Shown here: positions 22,510 through 30,780 of the stretch, one piece after another | How positions within the stretch are numbered: the stretch's first letter is position 1 | Layout: each line of letters begins with the position of its first letter | Assembly: GCA_001769805.1 (NCBI GenBank) | Contig: MEPO01000021.1 | Coordinates: 124,001-188,000 of the forward strand | From: Bdellovibrionales bacterium GWA1_52_35 | GTDB taxonomy: Bacteria; Bdellovibrionota; UBA1018 | Length of the DNA: 64,000 nucleotides | Direction: 5' to 3' | Translations under genes and position numbers: made by a program | The notes under the pieces: generated by a model | Told to the model about the DNA's origin: nothing | The model's input: only the letters and a program-made list of their open reading frames with translations | The model's database searches: none

Positions 22510-24009
22510 ATGAAACGTAAAATATTTTTCTATCTGGTAATTGCGGCATTCTCACCTTTGAGCACGGCTTTCGGCGCGACTGAAACCGCCACCCAGCCCT
22601 CGGAAAAAATTCGAGACATGACCATCCAGGACCTGAAGGCCATGCACATCTCGGTGGTCATGAAGGACGCTACCCCAGAAAACGACAATCACGCCACGAC
22701 AGTGATGCTGACCGGGGCCATCTCGGAAGACTGTCTCAGACATTTTGAGATTACCAACAGTCAGACTGATCCCGAACTCAAGGTAAAGGGAATCGCGTTC
22801 CGGATGCGCGATATCGATGGTGAGGGTCTGGATTGCAAGAAAAAGGAAAGAACCTGCCGCGGAGCAGGGTGTCTGCACCTTTCGACCGATGTGCCCGCCG
22901 CCAAGATGGATCTTTCGAATGAAGGCGACAGCGAGATCAAGCTCGTCACAATCAAGGACGGCGACCCCAATCAGCCCGGACATATCGATGCCGTGCCGCT
23001 CAGCCTGCTTTCAGAAGATCTTCCAGCTCACCGGAGCAAAAAGACTATCGCCCGTCTTGCCAAAGAGAAGGCCGCAAAAGAGCAAGAAGAACATGTAAGT
23101 TTACTCCAAGACACAATCACGACCTGCCGCAAAACCCCCGCCGAGCTCCCCATTGCCAGGAGAGCTGCACGTAGTCTCTTTAATCTCGATAATGATTCCT
23201 CGTCTTTCAAAAAAGTTCTCCAGGAACTCGATATGATCGAGCTGCAGCTTATGGTGGCCAAGGCCAAAAAAATTCCTCTGTCCGAGTTGGAAGGGCTTCG
23301 CCAGGAGCTCCTCAACTGGCGCATGACTCATGCTGATAGCGCTGAGTACGTGGCTGATGCCCTGAGAATGCTCGCGGCTCGGCTTGTAAACCAGAAAGAT
23401 AAAGCTGAAAAGAAAACTGTCACTCTCGATGACTTCCGTGTGGCTCGCGAACTGCTTCTCGAAGCGCAAGATGATGAGACTCTCAGCGCCAAAACCATCA
23501 GCAGTCTTCAAAAGGACATTGATGCAAACGATACCGGCTACCTTGCTGCCTTCGGCATGTCAGCGGCAAACACACAGGATCCCTTCGCACTTGATGCTTT
23601 CAACGGCGAATTCCGCGGCACCGTCGAACGCCTCACAGAGCGCCTGCGCGACGCCTGCTACGGAGAGAACCGCAGCATGGAAGGCTGCTCCATCGCCACG
23701 AATGCCTACCGCAACGTCATGGCAATTCCCGCTACGGTCCAGAAAATTCAGCAGGAAAGATGGCAGAACGAACAGAGAATCAATCAACAGCTTGCGCAGA
23801 TGCCCGGACAAGGCCAGCCTCAAGGCCCTCAGAACATGCCCGGAATGTCTCAGATGCCTCAAATGCCGATGACCCAAGGTGGCGCCTGGGTTCCCTATCA
23901 ACAAACCCAAATGAGCAGTATGCCCGGAATGCCGATGAACAGCGGAATGCAAATGAACAACGGTGGTTTCTGGAGCGGCGGAAATTACGGAAGAGCGAAC
24001 ACGTTCTAA
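22510..24009 (+). CDS. Secreted protein with Met/Gln/Pro/Gly-rich tail, function unknown
   Basis: A 499-residue protein. The start at the ATG at 22510 follows AGAGGAAGAG and gives a clean signal peptide (KRKIFFYLVIAAFSPL, cleavage near residue 23). A first domain of about 170 residues contains four cysteines (DCLRHF, LDCKKKERTCRGAGC), probably disulfide-linked in the periplasm. A long helical middle part is rich in charged residues, and the last 75 residues are low complexity with repeated MPG/QMP/MNS units. Nothing resembles a known enzyme. It may be an envelope or extracellular structural protein. The gene stands alone and ends in a strong terminator. Confidence 0.75.
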   Translation: MKRKIFFYLVIAAFSPLSTAFGATETATQPSEKIRDMTIQDLKAMHISVVMKDATPENDNHATTVMLTGAISEDCLRHFEITNSQTDPELKVKGIAFRMRDIDGEGLDCKKKERTCRGAGCLHLSTDVPAAKMDLSNEGDSEIKLVTIKDGDPNQPGHIDAVPLSLLSEDLPAHRSKKTIARLAKEKAAKEQEEHVSLLQDTITTCRKTPAELPIARRAARSLFNLDNDSSSFKKVLQELDMIELQLMVAKAKKIPLSELEGLRQELLNWRMTHADSAEYVADALRMLAARLVNQKDKAEKKTVTLDDFRVARELLLEAQDDETLSAKTISSLQKDIDANDTGYLAAFGMSAANTQDPFALDAFNGEFRGTVERLTERLRDACYGENRSMEGCSIATNAYRNVMAIPATVQKIQQERWQNEQRINQQLAQMPGQGQPQGPQNMPGMSQMPQMPMTQGGAWVPYQQTQMSSMPGMPMNSGMQMNNGGFWSGGNYGRANTF

Positions 24010-24100
24010 AAATTAATTATTTTCAGAACACGAAGTGACTCGCCTGGTCAGATGAATTTCTTGTACGCGTAGAAGCAAATTGAATCAGATGTCAGGAAAG

Positions 24101-24140
24101 AAAGGACCTTGCGCAACTCTCTCTCGCGCAGGGTCTTTTC
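24101..24140 (+). terminator. Rho-independent terminator
   Basis: AAAGGACCTTGCGC pairs with GCGCAGGGTCTTTT (one G-T/mismatch allowed) around a CT-rich loop, followed by a T-rich stretch. Confidence 0.88.
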
Positions 24141-24149
24141 ATTTTTTGT

Positions 24150-24177
24150 TTGACGATTTCAGTAAACCGAGTTTACT
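24150..24177 (+). promoter_or_regulatory. Cold-shock gene promoter overlapped by a perfect palindrome
   Basis: TTGACG (24150-24155) with a -10-like TTTACT (24172-24177) at a 16-base spacing. The perfect inverted repeat AGTAAAC-CGA-GTTTACT (24161-24177) fills the spacer and -10 box, as a repressor operator would. A leader of about 35 bases follows before the start codon. Confidence 0.5.
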
Positions 24178-24217
24178 TGTGATTTAAGTTGCTTCTCTAT
24201 TTACAGGGGGTGTTCTA

Positions 24218-24430
24218 ATGGCAACAGGTTTAGTGAAATGGTTCAATGACAGTAAAGGGTTTGGTTTCATTCAGGCTGACGGCACGGAGCGCGACGTCTT
24301 CGTGCATTACACGGCAATTCAGGGAGATGGTTTTAAAACTCTCACTGAAGGCCAGAAAGTCGATTTTGAATTAATCGACGGCCCGAAGGGCCCTCAAGCC
24401 TCAAACGTAAATAAAGCCATTCAACAGTAA
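24218..24430 (+). CDS. Cold-shock domain protein (CspA family)
   Basis: A 70-residue single-stranded nucleic acid binding protein. It has both RNA-binding motifs, KGFGFI (RNP1, residues 13-18) and DVFVHY (RNP2, residues 26-31), and the usual tail [10 protein letters not shown]. It acts as an RNA chaperone or transcription anti-terminator in the cytoplasm. The ribosome site AGGGGG is about 8 bases before ATG. Single-gene unit between its own promoter and a terminator; whether it is cold-induced cannot be seen. Confidence 0.95.
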   Translation: MATGLVKWFNDSKGFGFIQADGTERDVFVHYTAIQGDGFKTLTEGQKVDFELIDGPKGPQASNVNKAIQQ

Positions 24431-24470
24431 GGTTTTTGTGCGCCCGTAATCACGGCGCTCGGAAATGTTT

Positions 24471-24502
24471 AAGGCGAGGCGTGCGGCGTCTCGCCTTTTT
24501 TA
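24471..24502 (+). terminator. Rho-independent terminator after the cold-shock gene
   Basis: AAGGCGAGGCG pairs with GCGTCTCGCCTT around TGC, followed by a T run. It touches the stop of the convergent aldehyde dehydrogenase gene. Confidence 0.9.
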
Positions 24503-26020
24503 TTTCCAATTCAATCCCGGAAAGCTCTCCGAAGACGCGGAGCGCTCCGCGTCTTCCAGAGAAGCAACTGGATAAGTTGAATTTAAAGTCGAGAACACCG
24601 CCGTAGCAAAATGATTCCCGCTTTTTTTCAGGCCACCGTAAGGAAGGCGAGCGGAGGCAGTAATCGTCGGACGATTCCAGTTGATCAGGCCCGCCTGCAG
24701 TTCTTCCCAGCATTTTTCGTATATCGTCCGACTCTTCGTATAAACCGCAGCTGCCAATCCATACTGGGTCGCGTTGGCTTGAGCAATGGCTTCCTCAAGC
24801 GTTCGGACCGGGATGATGGCGATATTCGGACCAAAAATCTCGGTCTGCTGGTAAACACTTTTCTTTGTGGCTTCGAGCGAGGTTGCTTTCACCAGACAAA
24901 TGGAGGGGGCAACATAGTTTCCCTGCTTACCCAATTCCAGCGTCTTGCCACGCATAACCGGCTCACACCCTTCACGGACAGCGATGCCCTGAAATTTCAT
25001 GTAACGATCCACGGATCCTGCGTCAATCAAAGGCCCCATGAACGGATTGTCCAAAGGATGACCTATGACAAAGGCCTTGGCGCGTTCGTGAAGGCGCTCA
25101 ACAAAAGCCTCAGCATGTGAATGATGAATAATGATCCTGGACATCGAAGTACAGCGCTGCCCGGCAGAAATGAACCCGCCCACCAGCGCATCTTTCAACG
25201 CCAGTTCCAGATCGGCATCTTCCCATATGATCGCCGGATTCTTTCCGCCCATTTGCAGAAGTACAAGCTTCCAGTGCTGCTGAAGAGTATCCTGTTTGAT
25301 CCTCGTCCCCACCTCGTACGAGCCGGTAAACAGGATTGCGTCGATTCCCTCGTGGGCGCAAAGCCTGCGGCCCGTTTCTTTTTCTCCTTGAAGCAGATTG
25401 AATACTCCCGGCGGGAGTTCCGCTTCGTTAAAACAATCAGCAATGAGTTGCCCGATCAAAGGGGCTTTTTCAGAGGGTTTGAAAATTACTGTGTTTCCAG
25501 CCAGCAACGCCGGCACAATATGTCCGCACGGTTGTGCGGCCGGGAAATCATAGGGACCGATAACGGCCGTCACCCCGATCGGCTTGCGTCGCGAAGCGCC
25601 CAGCACCCCCTCGATCACCTGCGGAATCTCAAGCTTCTCGACGAGCCTCATTCCCTCCTCCAGAGTTACATCAATTTTAACCTCGAGGGCCAGGAGCTCT
25701 TCTTTCGCTTCCCAGGCGGGCCGTCCCACCTCGCGTGCAATAATCTCCGTAAATTCATCCGCACGCTTTTGAATCGCTACTTTGAACTTCCGCAGGAATT
25801 CAGCCCTTTCAGAAATCTTCTTGCGGCGCCAGGGCATGAAGGCCTTGCGCGCAGCCATGACCGATTCGTCTATGGCGCAATAAGAATACTGGAACTTCCC
25901 GAGTTCATCGGCGAAATCCGCAGGACTTCTACTGGTCCATTCCCCATTCGGATCGGCACAGGTCTTATACTGCCCGTCGATGTAGTTTCCTTTAACCGGA
26001 TAATTGTAACGATAAGCCAT
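24500..26020 (-). CDS. Aldehyde dehydrogenase, succinylglutamate-semialdehyde dehydrogenase-like, altered active site
   Basis: A 506-residue NAD(P)-dependent aldehyde dehydrogenase closest in layout to AstD. The nucleophile Cys 290 is present in SAGQRCTS, and the cofactor-binding FKPSEKAP and FTGSYEVG are normal. Two catalytic positions differ: the oxyanion Asn of GPxNFP is Asp 158 (GPYDFP), and the general-base Glu of LELGGKNP is Gln 256 (LQMGGKNP). The enzyme may act more slowly, form thioester or work as an acyl-transferring or binding protein. It follows the M20 deacylase gene by 20 bases, so the two may act in one N-acylamino acid pathway. Exact substrate unknown. Confidence 0.82.
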   Translation of the reverse strand: MAYRYNYPVKGNYIDGQYKTCADPNGEWTSRSPADFADELGKFQYSYCAIDESVMAARKAFMPWRRKKISERAEFLRKFKVAIQKRADEFTEIIAREVGRPAWEAKEELLALEVKIDVTLEEGMRLVEKLEIPQVIEGVLGASRRKPIGVTAVIGPYDFPAAQPCGHIVPALLAGNTVIFKPSEKAPLIGQLIADCFNEAELPPGVFNLLQGEKETGRRLCAHEGIDAILFTGSYEVGTRIKQDTLQQHWKLVLLQMGGKNPAIIWEDADLELALKDALVGGFISAGQRCTSMSRIIIHHSHAEAFVERLHERAKAFVIGHPLDNPFMGPLIDAGSVDRYMKFQGIAVREGCEPVMRGKTLELGKQGNYVAPSICLVKATSLEATKKSVYQQTEIFGPNIAIIPVRTLEEAIAQANATQYGLAAAVYTKSRTIYEKCWEELQAGLINWNRPTITASARLPYGGLKKSGNHFATAVFSTLNSTYPVASLEDAERSASSESFPGLNWK

Positions 26021-26040
26021 TCTTCACCCACTTTGCGCAA

Positions 26041-27546
26041 TCAGGAGGTAATGCAAAGCCGTTCTATGAGTTTTTCATAAAAGACTGTCGCTCTCTCGAT
26101 CTGATCAAGAAGATTATATTCATTAGGACAATGACTGCTGTTCAGCGCCGGACCGGGTCCGAAGACCATGACATCATATCCCGCACGGCTGAACTGGGCG
26201 GCTTCGGTTGCGGTCGATCTTTTTGAAAACCCTTGCGGAATATCTGCCGCTTTCTGGGTCTCAGCACAGATTGTTGCAAGCGCCGAATCTATATTCAGGT
26301 TCAAGCCGGGATTCGTTCGCTCCTGCTGCGCTGATAAGTTCAGGCTTGGATACCCCTTTGCGATCTTCTGAACTCCTTGGCCAATATGTGCCTCGATGTC
26401 CTCAAGCGACAGATCTGGAAGAAGTCTCACATCAAAAGAAAGGTCTATTGCTCCAAGGCGTTGAGTCAGCTTTCCGAAATTCACTGTCGAATGGGGTGGT
26501 GAATAGCTTTCATCCGTCACCTTGCCCAGGTCTGCAGCGATTTTTTCGAACAATCCGACGATCTCAGATATACACCCGAACACACTGTCGGGCAGGAATC
26601 GAACGCCCGTTTCACCCACTCCACCCAGCTCGACGCGAAACGCCTTCTCGTTTCCTTCAACCCGCACCATTTCCCGAAAGAACCGCTTGAAATCCTCGAG
26701 CTGATGCGAAGTCAGAAAAAATTTCGCTGCGGCCGAGTCCGGAACCTTGTTAACGGTGTCGCCCCCCTGGAAGTCGGTGAAACGAAGTTCGAAGCCGCTA
26801 TCCACGGCCCGCTGCAGAAAGTCCAACAAACCAAATATTGCGTTCTTTCCGCCCTCTGGATGTGCTGCGTGTGCGGATACACCAAAGGACTGCAGTTGTA
26901 TCTTTCGATTGAACCCTCGCGCGTCCTTCTCCACCTGCTGATAGCCAATCGACACCTTGAAGATGGAATCACATTTATGTGCATGGACGAGATTAAGGTC
27001 CGTAGGCTCGCCAATCAAAACATATCGGGGGTTGAGGGACAAAGCTTTGATTAGATATTTAGCCCCAAACATCCCGAGTTCCTGGCCACAGGTGCCGACA
27101 AGATAGAGTGGATTCTGCAGTTTCTTTTCCCGAAGGCGACCTGCCGCGTGAATTTTACAGAGAAAATCCAATTTCGCGTCCGCCGCTCCCAATCCGAATA
27201 TTTTTCGCTCCCTGGTGACCGCAGTAAAAGGATCCCCGGCAGTTTCCGTCCAGTTTTCTTTTAATCCGGGGCTGACCGTATCGAGATGACTGCTGAACAG
27301 CAGCCCCTTGCGGATTTTCCGGTCGACCAACGGATCGCCGATGATTCCAATGACATTGAATTGCCGTTTGGAGATCCCCTCCATCGAGTGGGTCACCTGT
27401 TGAAGCTGCGAGCGTATGCCGCGTTCACGAAGGAGCCCCACCACATAATTGGCCAATTCTTCGTTTCCATTGGATGTCACTGAGTTAAGTGAGATCATCC
27501 TCTTTGCTTCATCGATGAGTCGCTTCATTTTGTCCAAAAATATCAT
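26041..27546 (-). CDS. M20-family metallopeptidase/deacylase (ArgE/DapE-like)
   Basis: A 501-residue protein with the M20 di-zinc layout: SHLDTVSPG (His 87, Asp 89), GLGAADAKLDF (bridging Asp 123), IGEPTDL and a C-terminal His in NSSHCPNEYNLL. The catalytic EE pair reads GQELGMFG, so the general-base Glu is Gln 155 while the metal-binding Glu 156 is kept; hydrolysis would be expected to be impaired unless another residue replaces it. ArgE/DapE relatives remove acyl groups from amino acids. Start: ATG at 27546, with a second ATG six codons later. Upstream of the aldehyde dehydrogenase in a two-gene operon. Confidence 0.82.
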   Translation of the reverse strand: MIFLDKMKRLIDEAKRMISLNSVTSNGNEELANYVVGLLRERGIRSQLQQVTHSMEGISKRQFNVIGIIGDPLVDRKIRKGLLFSSHLDTVSPGLKENWTETAGDPFTAVTRERKIFGLGAADAKLDFLCKIHAAGRLREKKLQNPLYLVGTCGQELGMFGAKYLIKALSLNPRYVLIGEPTDLNLVHAHKCDSIFKVSIGYQQVEKDARGFNRKIQLQSFGVSAHAAHPEGGKNAIFGLLDFLQRAVDSGFELRFTDFQGGDTVNKVPDSAAAKFFLTSHQLEDFKRFFREMVRVEGNEKAFRVELGGVGETGVRFLPDSVFGCISEIVGLFEKIAADLGKVTDESYSPPHSTVNFGKLTQRLGAIDLSFDVRLLPDLSLEDIEAHIGQGVQKIAKGYPSLNLSAQQERTNPGLNLNIDSALATICAETQKAADIPQGFSKRSTATEAAQFSRAGYDVMVFGPGPALNSSHCPNEYNLLDQIERATVFYEKLIERLCITS

Positions 27547-27559
27547 GAGCTTATTTTTG

Positions 27560-27589
27560 TTGCAAGGTAAGGCGTGAAATGGATATTTT
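27560..27589 (+). promoter_or_regulatory. Candidate leaderless promoter of the TPR/SH3 gene
   Basis: TTGCAA (27560-27565), 18-base spacer, TATTTT (27584-27589), then six bases to the ATG at 27596. No Shine-Dalgarno is visible before that start. Confidence 0.5.
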
Positions 27590-27595
27590 TAGTTT

Positions 27596-28417
27596 ATGCG
27601 AATCACCTGGTTAATAGTTGGGATGCTTCTCGTTTGCCTTTCTGGCTTCGGTGCGCGCGCCGAACTGAGCGCAGCCACAGATGACTGGAGCTATTGGAAG
27701 GAGGCCCGCGCTTTTTACGACGCTGGCCGCTACGACGATGCTTTGCAGGCATTACTGACCCAACCCACTCCTCAAAATTCGAGCTACTTTTACAACATTG
27801 GAACCATCTACTACCGCCTCGGCCGGGCCGGCACTGCTTTGGCATATTTCGAAAAAGCAAACCGCCTGGCTCCGCATGATGCTGAGATACGACATAATCT
27901 GGCGCTCGCCAGAAAGCTGGTTGAAGCTTCCGCTGGCGCGGACCGCCTGGATCCAGCTTCAAATGGCCTGGAAAAGCTTTCGGACCGCATTGATCTAGAT
28001 GAAGTTCGGGGCACCGTCGGCTTGCTCGGGCTGATTCTTTTTTTGTTTTGGATCAGGACATACGTCAAAACCCGAAGCCTCAGCCAGACATTCCTCAAAC
28101 CGGGTTCTATCCTGGTCTTTTTGGCTTTTGCAATCACGGGCGCTCTCTATCTGGCTCAACAGGTTTCTGAACTTCGACCGCCAGCAGTCCTGATCGAGAG
28201 GCAGGCCATACGCAGTGGACCTGGCGATCGCTTTGTCGAGCTGGGCCAAGCCGAAGCCGGCACAAAAGTCCGACTGCTTGGGCCCGCTATTGCGGCTTCT
28301 GACACCCAGAATAATTCTGCCGAGAGCGCCGCTCGCCCGGGAGAGCTTTGGCGTCAGATCCGCTTCTCCCGGGAGGGAATTGGTTGGATTCCCTCATCGA
28401 GCTTGTTGCTCTTATAG
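27596..28417 (+). CDS. Membrane protein with TPR and SH3-like domains (BatE-like)
   Basis: A 273-residue protein with an N-terminal signal (MRITWLIVGMLLVCLSGFG), two or three TPR units at residues about 30-110, and two membrane helices near 140-158 and 170-190. A C-terminal bacterial SH3-like domain begins at VLIERQAIRSGPGDRFVELG and ends GWIPSSSLLLL. This layout is known from BatE of the aerotolerance operons, although no Bat VWA genes are nearby. It probably scaffolds envelope proteins. It is followed by a bamD-like gene, 23 bases after its stop. Confidence 0.78.
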   Translation: MRITWLIVGMLLVCLSGFGARAELSAATDDWSYWKEARAFYDAGRYDDALQALLTQPTPQNSSYFYNIGTIYYRLGRAGTALAYFEKANRLAPHDAEIRHNLALARKLVEASAGADRLDPASNGLEKLSDRIDLDEVRGTVGLLGLILFLFWIRTYVKTRSLSQTFLKPGSILVFLAFAITGALYLAQQVSELRPPAVLIERQAIRSGPGDRFVELGQAEAGTKVRLLGPAIAASDTQNNSAESAARPGELWRQIRFSREGIGWIPSSSLLLL

Positions 28418-28440
28418 GTGCATTGGAATACACCCAGTTT

Positions 28441-29124
28441 ATGCGTATCAAACATTTTGTAATGACTCTCCTGACCCTCGCTTTCATTGGATTGACCGCC
28501 TGCTCCGGCAACAGGGTCGATGAGAATGATCCTGCCGCCCTTTTCAAGGAAGCGGAAGAGGAGGTTGCCAGCGACCATTATCAAATCGCAATTGATCATT
28601 TCCGCGCGATCAAGAACAAATTTCCTTACTCAAAGTATGCAATCGAAGCGCAGATCCGGGTTGCAGATGTGTATTTTCTTCAGGAATCCTTTACTGAGGC
28701 GGCCGCAGCTTACGAAACCTTCCGGGACCTTCACCCCAAGCACGAGAAAACTGCCTATGCCATGTTCCGGATAGCCAAGTCCTACTATAACGATATCCCG
28801 AGTGTGCATGCCCGCGACTTGACGCCGGCAGAAAGAAGTGTCGATTCCTACAAGGACTTTCTACGGCGCTTCCCTCAGGCACCTCAAGCATCCGAAGCGC
28901 AAACTGATCTCAAAGATGCTCTCCGGATTCTTGCCGAAAAAGAGCTGTACATTGCCGACTTTTATTTTAAACGCGGCCAAAAAGATCCAGCAGCAGCTCG
29001 ATACAAGAAGCTCATAGAGCTCTATCCTGAATCGGCTTCGGCTGAAGAGGCAAAAAAGAAGCTTGCACGTTGGTCTGCGGAGAAGCCTGCAGCGGAATTG
29101 AAAAATGAAAAATCCGGCCAGTAA
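28441..29124 (+). CDS. bamD: Outer membrane assembly lipoprotein BamD-like
   Basis: A 227-residue lipoprotein (lipobox LTAC near residue 20) with about five TPR-type helical pairs, such as FKEAEEEVASDHYQIAIDHFRAI and RVADVYFLQESFTEAA, ending with FYFKRGQKDPAAARYKKLIELYPES as in BamD/YfiO. BamD is a component of the BAM complex that folds beta-barrel proteins. The start was chosen at the ATG at 28441 because the upstream frame lacks a signal. It shares an operon with the TPR genes on both sides and overlaps the next one by 20 bases. Confidence 0.85.
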   Translation: MRIKHFVMTLLTLAFIGLTACSGNRVDENDPAALFKEAEEEVASDHYQIAIDHFRAIKNKFPYSKYAIEAQIRVADVYFLQESFTEAAAAYETFRDLHPKHEKTAYAMFRIAKSYYNDIPSVHARDLTPAERSVDSYKDFLRRFPQAPQASEAQTDLKDALRILAEKELYIADFYFKRGQKDPAAARYKKLIELYPESASAEEAKKKLARWSAEKPAAELKNEKSGQ

Positions 29125-29824
29125 TGCACCGAAGGATCGGGATATTCAGGAACTGCTCTCCAAGCGAGATTTTCCAAAAGCCGAAGCCCTGATTCGCGGA
29201 AAACTCCAGACCGATCCCCATTCGGCTGACGGTTATTACTTTCTGGGAATCCTTTTCTATTTTCAGGGAAAACTCGGCCCAACCGTGGAAAATCTCAAGA
29301 AGGCCCTGGAATTGGATCCCCATCACACCGATGCTGCGGTTTGCTTGTCAGTGCTTTACAACGATGTTGGAAAATACGACGACGCCAAAAATGTTTTTGA
29401 TCGGGCAAATCAATCCGTGGCCCATCGGCGGGCAAATAATGAGCTTGAGATCGACCGCAAATTTGCCGTGAAGCACTTGGAGCTTGCCGATCTTTATTTC
29501 AGGTACCGGCGCTTTGACGAAGCAATTGAAGAATACGGAAAGGCTGCAAGCCTTGACCCCACCACGCAGGACATCCGGATTCGACTCGCAAAAGCATATG
29601 CAAAAAAGGGATTTATCACCCGAGCCCTTCAAGAGCTACAGCAGCTGAAAGCGGATCACCCGCGGCACACCCCCGCTCTCCTGCAGCTCGGATTGCTGCA
29701 TTTCAGTCAGGGCAATGTATTGGACGCGGAGCTCGAATGGGAAGCCGTGCGGCAGGTTGATCCAGAGAATCGTGAAGCCCTGGCTTATTTGGAAATGGCA
29801 AAAGAGGCGCGCGCCAAACTCTGA
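29105..29824 (+). CDS. Cytoplasmic TPR-repeat protein
   Basis: A 239-residue protein without signal sequence, composed of about six TPR units (for example DGYYFLGILFYFQGKLGPTVE and AIEEYGKAASLDPTTQD). It begins inside the last codons of bamD and so is translated with it. Such repeats bind other proteins; no further domain is present. Its job in envelope assembly is only suggested by the neighbouring genes. Confidence 0.85.
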   Translation: MKNPASNAPKDRDIQELLSKRDFPKAEALIRGKLQTDPHSADGYYFLGILFYFQGKLGPTVENLKKALELDPHHTDAAVCLSVLYNDVGKYDDAKNVFDRANQSVAHRRANNELEIDRKFAVKHLELADLYFRYRRFDEAIEEYGKAASLDPTTQDIRIRLAKAYAKKGFITRALQELQQLKADHPRHTPALLQLGLLHFSQGNVLDAELEWEAVRQVDPENREALAYLEMAKEARAKL

Positions 29825-29860
29825 CGACTGCCCGACCGAGACAGTTGATTCGGCAATGAG

Positions 29861-30412
29861 CTACGCGGTCAAACTTTTTACTGTGAGCGAAGGTGGAATG
29901 CTTTTAATCGAGACCGTGGAAACGACACCCTGGGCCTCGCGTTGCGGCAATCTGTTTTGAGCCTGAATCGTGATCAAGTGGGCTTTCAATTCCTTGAACA
30001 TCAGATGCTTTACGCTGTATTCATTTTCCTGAAGAACAACTTGCTTTGCAATCTGCTCTTTCAGGTTGATGACGAGCGGAGCCTTGAGATTGGCTGTCAT
30101 TTGCGTGATGTCATTAGTAATCGTAAGAATGCTGAAAACTGCAGAATGATTGATATTATCGAGTTTCAACTCGCGAAGCTCTGCAGCAGATAGTCGTGCA
30201 GCATAATTGGGACGAAACACTTTTGGTTCCAAAAGCGGAAATGCAATTTCAGGGTTGTCCACGCTTTGAAGCCAGACAATCAGGGTGTCATCACCTGGAT
30301 CCACCAGACAAAATTTCGTGTATTCTGGAAATCCGAGAATCCCTTGCGGAATCCGAATAATTTCGTCGTCGCCGACGGTGAGCTGTCCAAAACGTCCTGT
30401 TTTAACGATCAC
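29861..30412 (-). CDS. fliW: Flagellar assembly factor FliW
   Basis: FliW binds CsrA and flagellin, relieving CsrA repression of flagellin translation until flagellin is exported. The sequence shows the conserved IIRIPQGILGFPEYTKFCLVDP and TANLKAPLVINLKEQIAKQVVL. I place the start at the GTG at 30412 (183 residues), which has AAGGGG 6 bases upstream. A TTG ten codons earlier directly follows the csrA stop. The C-terminal extension after residue 150 is variable. csrA-fliW order downstream of flgL is the usual arrangement. Confidence 0.92.
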   Translation of the reverse strand: MIVKTGRFGQLTVGDDEIIRIPQGILGFPEYTKFCLVDPGDDTLIVWLQSVDNPEIAFPLLEPKVFRPNYAARLSAAELRELKLDNINHSAVFSILTITNDITQMTANLKAPLVINLKEQIAKQVVLQENEYSVKHLMFKELKAHLITIQAQNRLPQREAQGVVSTVSIKSIPPSLTVKSLTA

Positions 30413-30443
30413 GCTCGACCCCTTCCGGTTAAGTTGATCCAAC

Positions 30444-30668
30444 TTAACCTTTCAACACTTTCGAGACTTGTGCCATCGCTACGGGAGTATTCACGGCTTC
30501 TTTATTCTGATCCTGAATCGCTGCGTAAACTTCCTCACGATGAATCTTCGTCTCTTTGGGCGCTTGAATTCCCAACCGCACTTGCTTGCCTTTGATCTGA
30601 ACCACTACGATCTTGATGTGGTCATCGATGGCAATGCTTTCCCCTAACTTCCGGGTTAATACTAACAT
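30444..30668 (-). CDS. csrA: Carbon storage regulator, RNA-binding protein CsrA
   Basis: A 74-residue protein with the CsrA core MLVLTRKLGESIAIDD and VRLGIQAPKETKIHREEVYAAIQ (the RNA-binding Arg of HREE). It dimerises and blocks ribosome binding at GGA motifs, typically controlling flagellin. The start has GGAG 8 bases upstream. Last-but-one gene of the flagellar operon, with fliW behind it. The leader has its own GGA-containing hairpin (see separate entry). Confidence 0.96.
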   Translation of the reverse strand: MLVLTRKLGESIAIDDHIKIVVVQIKGKQVRLGIQAPKETKIHREEVYAAIQDQNKEAVNTPVAMAQVSKVLKG

Positions 30669-30673
30669 AAGAT

Positions 30674-30706
30674 CTCCATCTCTTTGTAAAGCGTGTAATC
30701 CTTTAC
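30674..30706 (-). promoter_or_regulatory. csrA leader with GGA hairpin, possible self-regulation
   Basis: On the minus strand, GTAAAG and CTTTAC (30706-30686) form a six-pair stem with a nine-base loop that begins with the GGA-type bases. A second GGA lies in the ribosome binding site (30676-30674). CsrA proteins often bind two GGA sites to repress their own gene. Confidence 0.35.
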
Positions 30707-30780
30707 GATGGCAAGATCTAGTCTAACGCCCCACCACTTGCAACAAATTTGTCCTATGTTCTTGAGAAATGCAGCAAATT

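Noticed and set aside
25121..26080. Open frame of 319 codons on the plus strand
   Set aside because: Antisense to the aldehyde dehydrogenase with its catalytic motifs; arises from GC-rich codon third positions.
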